From assembly GCF_018130615.1 (NCBI RefSeq), contig NZ_JAFCKB010000011.1:1-64000 (forward strand): DNA of 64,000 bases, written 5' to 3'. The translations under genes and the position numbers were made by a program. The DNA is from Bradyrhizobium manausense. GTDB taxonomy: Bacteria; Pseudomonadota; Alphaproteobacteria; Rhizobiales; Xanthobacteraceae. The notes below the pieces were generated by a model, which was given only the letters and a program-made list of their open reading frames with translations, searched no databases and was not told where the DNA came from. Below are positions 60,012 through 64,000 of this stretch, one piece after another (positions within the stretch are counted from its first letter, which is position 1; the number at the start of each line of letters is the position of its first letter).

Positions 60012-61142
60012 ATGACATCCCATGTTTTACCGGCTCCTTGTCAGGCGGCCGGGCGTTCCGACCTGCTTGAACGCCGGCTTCGGCGATATCACCCGAGCGT
60101 CCAGGACGCGGTGGGCGCGTTGAGCGCGCGACACGCACGTTTGGCCGACCTCGCCGCGAGCTTTCCTGCGCTTCTCTTCGCACTGGCTGTACCGCGGCCA
60201 CGGTGCGATCCCGCGCGCGCCATTGCATCCGTGATCGACGGCGCCGCCCTCTCGCAAATCGCCGCACTTGCCGACTTGCCCTTGTGGCTGCGCAAGCTTC
60301 CCCCGGAAGCGTTCGTGCGTCCGATCCCGCGATTGCCCGATGGCGAACTTCTTCGCCGGCAGATCGCGAACCACCTTCCGCGCTCTCCCAAGCTCGCGCC
60401 GACCTGGCTTCAGCTCGTGGCCGATGCTGCCGAGATCGCGCATGAGCCGTTGGCGGCGTGGATCGCGCGCGAATACGTCCGCGATCCGCGGCAGGTGCCC
60501 CCCGCACGGTTGCGGCGCATCGCTCTTTGGGCCTGGTTCTCCGCCGAGCCCGCTACAGCAGGGCACGACCTGATCGAACGGCCATGGACACCGGACATGC
60601 GGATCGATGCCGCACGTTCCGCCGCGCATGATTGGCAAGCCGCAGTAACCCTGCATGCAAATCTCGGTCGACAGCCGATCCCCGATATGTGGCTGCGGGC
60701 GGGCCGGATAGCAGGTTACGAGTTCCTGCCGCTGGATTCGTTGACCGCGATCACCGAAGAGGCAAGGGCCATGCGGAATTGCCTCCGAACCTACGGCACC
60801 AACCTCGCGCATAATCAAACGCGAGTTTGGAGTGTGCGGAAGGACGGTGAACGCGTCGCGACGTTGCAGATCGCCCGCCGTTATCGCGACCCGCTGCCAA
60901 ACATCGTTCAGCTCAAGGGGCCCGGCAACATCGAGGCCTCGCGCGAGCTGTGGTGGGCAGCGCGTCAATGGCTGCACAGGCACGATCTGTCGCAGGTCGT
61001 GATCAAGCCGCGGAGCTGGGGTACTGCGCCGCTCAATCGCGAAAGCTGGGTGTCGCTATGGCGGCCCTACTGGCTGGCCAAACGTCGTATCCCCGACTGG
61101 CTGCCGTTGGCCCCTTCGCGCGCAGCGCTGGAGGCGCTGTGA
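60012..61142 (+). CDS. PcfJ-like protein
   Basis: 376 residues. The C-terminal third (about 245-340; LTAITEEARAMRNCLRTYG, then VRKDGERVATLQIARRYRDP) matches the PcfJ-like domain first named on the enterococcal conjugative plasmid pCF10; function unknown. The rest is Arg/Leu/Trp-rich, helical and soluble. Start uncertain: no good ribosome site before ATG 60012. Followed 102 bp later by the GNAT gene in the same direction. Confidence 0.75.
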   Translation: MTSHVLPAPCQAAGRSDLLERRLRRYHPSVQDAVGALSARHARLADLAASFPALLFALAVPRPRCDPARAIASVIDGAALSQIAALADLPLWLRKLPPEAFVRPIPRLPDGELLRRQIANHLPRSPKLAPTWLQLVADAAEIAHEPLAAWIAREYVRDPRQVPPARLRRIALWAWFSAEPATAGHDLIERPWTPDMRIDAARSAAHDWQAAVTLHANLGRQPIPDMWLRAGRIAGYEFLPLDSLTAITEEARAMRNCLRTYGTNLAHNQTRVWSVRKDGERVATLQIARRYRDPLPNIVQLKGPGNIEASRELWWAARQWLHRHDLSQVVIKPRSWGTAPLNRESWVSLWRPYWLAKRRIPDWLPLAPSRAALEAL

Positions 61143-61244
61143 ACCTACCAAAGCCGTTGGCAAAGCGTTGACCACCATCGGAACAACTGAAACGATTGGG
61201 CGCGCCGGATTCTCCGGCGAGACGGGACAGGGGCACGCTTCTCG

Positions 61245-62345
61245 GTGACAGAGATCGACAACACCGCGAAGGCAAATTCATTGTGCGAGCTGTTCGGGTC
61301 GGCACCGAGCGAAAACGCGATCGGCAATCTCAGCACCCATGTCGGCTTTCGCCAGATCGATCGCCATGTGCTTCCCGTCACGATCAACAGCGGCACCCGG
61401 CCGACCTGCTATCTGTGCTGCCCCTCCGTCGCGTATATTGATTATGCGCGCGACGAGCTGCGTCACTTCTCGGAGCATCGGCTGTTATCGGCCATGCTGG
61501 ATGGCCTGCTCAAGCTGGGTTATCCGCTGATCCGGGCAGCCGGGCTCGACCGACAGGTGCAGGTGAACAACTGGCTGATCGCAACAAATCCTGTTCCCGA
61601 TGTCACGCTTGATGCGCTTCAGGCGGTGACGCAGGCGATCACGCAAGAGCATCCCGGACACGTGGTGGTCTGGCGCTCTCTGAACGATTTCAGCGACCGC
61701 GAGACGATGCGGACTTTTTGCCAGGCCGGCTACCAGATGTATCCGGCGCGGCAGATCTACATGTTCGATTGCAGGGACGCTGAGCCGAAGATTGGTCGCG
61801 ACGAAAGACGCGACCGCACGCTGCTGGACGAGGCGGGCTTCACTCTCGTCACGCCGGAGGAATTTCGCGACGACGATTTCGTTCGCGCGCAGCTGCTCTA
61901 CCGGCATCTCTATCTCGAGAAGTACACCTGGCTGAACCCGCAATACACCGCTGCGTTCATGAGAACGGCACATGCCGGCGGCATCCTCGAATTCTGGGGG
62001 ACACGCGCCGCAGACGGACAACTCGCCGGCGTGATCGCGTTCTTCGACCGCGGCCGCACCATGACGGCGCCGATCGTCGGCTATGACAGCACCGTGCCGC
62101 AGGCGATAGGTCTCTATCGCATGCTGATGGCGCTGGCGGCGAAGCGCGCGCGGGAGCGGAAAATGCTCTACAACATGAGCGCCGGCGCCGCATCATTTAA
62201 ACGCAACAGGGGCGGCATCGCCGCGCTGGAATATTCCGCCGTCTACAACGCCCATCTTGCGCCGACGACCCGGCTGGCCGCATGTCTGGTTCGGGCAATT
62301 CTGGAACGGGTCGGCATCGCCATGCTGCGGAGCTTTGAGCTATGA
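61245..62345 (+). CDS. GNAT/FemAB-like acyltransferase-fold protein
   Basis: 366 residues from a GTG start. C-terminal half (about 205-330) has the acyl-CoA/aminoacyl-type fold: FWGTRAADGQLAGVIAFFDRG, GLYRMLMALAAKRARER and SAGAASFKRNRGGIAALEYSA. The N-terminal part is unassigned (MYPARQIYMFDCRD). Its stop overlaps the Rieske start (ATGA at 62342), so the two are translated together. Acceptor and donor unknown. Confidence 0.72.
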   Translation: MTEIDNTAKANSLCELFGSAPSENAIGNLSTHVGFRQIDRHVLPVTINSGTRPTCYLCCPSVAYIDYARDELRHFSEHRLLSAMLDGLLKLGYPLIRAAGLDRQVQVNNWLIATNPVPDVTLDALQAVTQAITQEHPGHVVVWRSLNDFSDRETMRTFCQAGYQMYPARQIYMFDCRDAEPKIGRDERRDRTLLDEAGFTLVTPEEFRDDDFVRAQLLYRHLYLEKYTWLNPQYTAAFMRTAHAGGILEFWGTRAADGQLAGVIAFFDRGRTMTAPIVGYDSTVPQAIGLYRMLMALAAKRARERKMLYNMSAGAASFKRNRGGIAALEYSAVYNAHLAPTTRLAACLVRAILERVGIAMLRSFEL

Positions 62346-63325
62346 CGGGTCGAGCATCGACCTGGTACGCGGTTGCGCTGAGCCGCAAGATCGGCGCGAA
62401 GCCGCATCGCGTACTGCTCGGCGGCCAGCCTTTCGTCTTGTTCCGATCCGGCGAGACCCTGAAATGCCTAACCGACCGCTGCCCGCACCGCTTCGCGCCG
62501 TTGTCGCTGGGCCGCGTGATCGACGGCACCATCGAATGCCCCTATCACGGCTGGCAGTTCGGCGGCGACGGCCGCTGCCGCAGCATGCCGGGCCTGCTGG
62601 AGCAGCCGCCGAACATCGCAGTGCCGGCACATGCGGTGCGCGAACAGAACGGCCTGATCTACATTTCGCCGGGCAGCCAACGCGGCAAACCTTATCCCGG
62701 TGTGCTGTCGGGACCGGGCACCGTGAGCAGCGTTGTCGAGAATCGCGTTCGCTCGACCTTGCTCGACGTCGCCGAAAACATTTTGGACGCCACCCACACC
62801 CACTTCACCCATAGCGGCCTGCTGCGCGGGCTGAGCAGCCGGCGCTGGAAGGTCAGGGTATCCGTGACAGGCGGCAATGGCTGGGTCGAGGCCCGGTACG
62901 AAGGCGAGCCACGGCAGGAAGGTTTGATCAGCCGGTTGCTGGAAGGCGAGCGTTCAATCAGCGTCGGCCGCTTCATCGCGCCGGGCATCGCCGAGCTCGA
63001 ATTCTGGGGACGCGACCAAATCAACTTGTCGACGACATTTCATCTGCGCCAGGAGGACGATGACCACGTGCGCGGCTTCTGCGTGCTGGCGGGGCCACGT
63101 CAAGGTGGCCTCGGATATCTCAAAGCCCTTCTGTTCAAGCCGCTGTTCATGATCGCGCTGCGCCAAGATCAGCGCATTCTCACGGCCGCGCGGGACAACA
63201 AGCCACCGGACGCGCTGCCTGTGGTCAGCCGCCTCGACGTGCTCAGGCCCAGCATCGACGCGATTCTGCGCGGCGAACGTCCGGCGGTTGCTGACGCGCC
63301 GTTCGAGATCACCATGGAATTGTGA
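62342..63325 (+). CDS. Rieske non-haem iron oxygenase
   Basis: 327 residues. Rieske ligands Cys47/His49 (DRCPHR) and Cys66/His69 (ECPYHGW). Mononuclear iron motif D-x2-H-x4-H with Asp149, His152, His157 in NILDATHTHFTH. Oxidises an organic substrate with O2; needs a reductase not seen here. Its stop is 3 bp from the end of the convergent ATP-grasp gene. Confidence 0.87.
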   Translation: MTGRASTWYAVALSRKIGAKPHRVLLGGQPFVLFRSGETLKCLTDRCPHRFAPLSLGRVIDGTIECPYHGWQFGGDGRCRSMPGLLEQPPNIAVPAHAVREQNGLIYISPGSQRGKPYPGVLSGPGTVSSVVENRVRSTLLDVAENILDATHTHFTHSGLLRGLSSRRWKVRVSVTGGNGWVEARYEGEPRQEGLISRLLEGERSISVGRFIAPGIAELEFWGRDQINLSTTFHLRQEDDDHVRGFCVLAGPRQGGLGYLKALLFKPLFMIALRQDQRILTAARDNKPPDALPVVSRLDVLRPSIDAILRGERPAVADAPFEITMEL

Positions 63326-63328
63326 TCC

Positions 63329-64000
63329 TCACGACAGCGGCTCGCCGTCCCATTCGATATCGCGCACTGAGGCTTCAACCAGCCCGGTACCGTTCCGCAG
63401 CGCGCGAACGGCGATCTCTCCGAGCGCCCGCAACTGCGCCAACAACAGTCCGCGATCCCCGGGCCAGGCGGAGATGTCCTGCATGCCGGCAAAGTCGCGC
63501 CGCCATTGCGCAAGCCCGCGATGGCGTATGGCGTCAGGCAAGCCATAGGCCAGCATGGCCAATGGCAGCGTCATCGGCGCTGTGGATGATGCCCGCGCGG
63601 CGCGTCCTTCGAGAATTGATTTCTCAAGACCGTCCGCGGGTCCAAAATAATGCACACCGCTCGTCGTGCGCGGATTGCATTCGATGACATGCAGCGCGTC
63701 GTGTGCGTCACGGCGGAAATCGAACGAAATCTGACCGGTCCAGTTCAATCGCCCGACCAACCCTTCCACAAACTGCCGCGCGACCGGTTCATCGGCCGGC
63801 GCGAAGGCGACGCCGGCACCCAGGCCGACCCGATAGGTCGGCCTGTAACTTTGAAATGCCGCGAGGCAACCATCGACGGCGACCGCATAGGCGCTGATCT
63901 CTTCGCCCGGCAGGTAGGTCTGTGCAACCCAGGGATCCGCCGCAGTCGGAAAAAGCGCGTCGACAACGGCGCGCGATGGCCGGATCAGCACGCGCGATCC
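63329..64000 (-). CDS. ATP-grasp protein (5' end cut by window)
   Basis: An open frame from the window edge to 63329. About 220 residues are visible, including AQTYLPGEEISAYAVAVDGCL, the ATP/Mg-binding FDFRRDAHDALHVIECNPRTTSG (Glu and Asn ligands) and a C-terminal AAA-rich helix. It would ligate a carboxylate to an amine using ATP, as in amino-acid or peptide ligases. Tail-to-tail with the Rieske gene; association with that pathway is inferred from position. Confidence 0.75.
   Translation of the reverse strand, partial: GSRVLIRPSRAVVDALFPTAADPWVAQTYLPGEEISAYAVAVDGCLAAFQSYRPTYRVGLGAGVAFAPADEPVARQFVEGLVGRLNWTGQISFDFRRDAHDALHVIECNPRTTSGVHYFGPADGLEKSILEGRAARASSTAPMTLPLAMLAYGLPDAIRHRGLAQWRRDFAGMQDISAWPGDRGLLLAQLRALGEIAVRALRNGTGLVEASVRDIEWDGEPLS

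Noticed and set aside
1-64000. CRISPR array, tRNA, rRNA, prophage or conjugation module
   Set aside because: No regular direct repeats, no tRNA-like cloverleaf or rRNA sequence noticed, and no integrase or structural phage genes. The PcfJ-like gene alone does not imply conjugation.

Overview
The window is high-GC DNA from an alphaproteobacterium, most likely Bradyrhizobium or a close relative. Three things point there: a 999-residue PutA whose aldehyde-dehydrogenase cysteine falls at residue 792, as in the B. japonicum enzyme; a CyaC-type diheme/ferredoxin/adenylate cyclase fusion; and many imperfect intergenic palindromes of the kind that litter Bradyrhizobium chromosomes. It reads as ordinary chromosome rich in catabolic and redox genes. 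I see no integrase, transposase, phage module, CRISPR array, rRNA or tRNA. The first and last genes are cut by the window edges.

Layout. 0-6 kb: a glycosyltransferase (cut), a redox-type adenylate cyclase, the periplasmic sulfite dehydrogenase pair sorAB and a cold-shock protein. 6-12 kb: putR-putA (proline catabolism), a class III CoA-transferase and a glutathione transferase. 12-19 kb: a haem-motif exported protein, a membrane-anchored Ala/Pro-rich protein, a stand-alone cyclic-nucleotide-binding protein coupled to a metallo-beta-lactamase-fold hydrolase, and a lemA-TPM-TPM operon. 19-26 kb: an enoyl-CoA hydratase with two acyl-CoA dehydrogenases, a CoxL form-II-type molybdenum hydroxylase subunit without its usual partners, and a DapA-family aldolase. 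26-33 kb: small envelope and unknown proteins, a Tat-exported glyoxalase-fold protein, a DegP-like protein lacking catalytic His and Ser coupled to a LuxR-type HTH protein, and an OmpR/EnvZ-type pair. 33-36.6 kb: tex and a long gene-free stretch of repeats. 36.6-42.8 kb: a cyanuric acid amidohydrolase/barbiturase homologue with an amidase, a double-hotdog thioesterase, and dgoK-dgoA. 42.8-46.6 kb: a sigma54-type promoter in front of a luciferase-like monooxygenase and flavin reductase, followed tail-to-tail by an AcoR-type enhancer-binding regulator. 46.8-54 kb: a single-chain acyl-CoA carboxylase, an acyl-CoA ligase and a chemoreceptor. 54-60 kb: two tandem Cys-containing unknown paralogues, a TetR/tautomerase divergent pair with a clear operator, a GFA-type protein, and a COG0523 GTPase paired with an N-acyl-D-amino-acid deacylase. 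60-64 kb: a PcfJ-like protein, a GNAT/FemAB-like protein, a Rieske oxygenase and an ATP-grasp protein (cut), which may form an undescribed pathway.

Best candidates for something new: the catalytically dead DegP/LuxR pair (29.2-30.4 kb); the sigma54 monooxygenase module with its upstream dyad (42.86-46.64 kb); the PcfJ/GNAT/Rieske/ATP-grasp group (60-64 kb); the cNMP-binding/MBL-fold pair (15.5-16.7 kb); and the tandem Cys-motif paralogues (54.1-55.0 kb). Family names come from motif recognition by eye. No database search was run.
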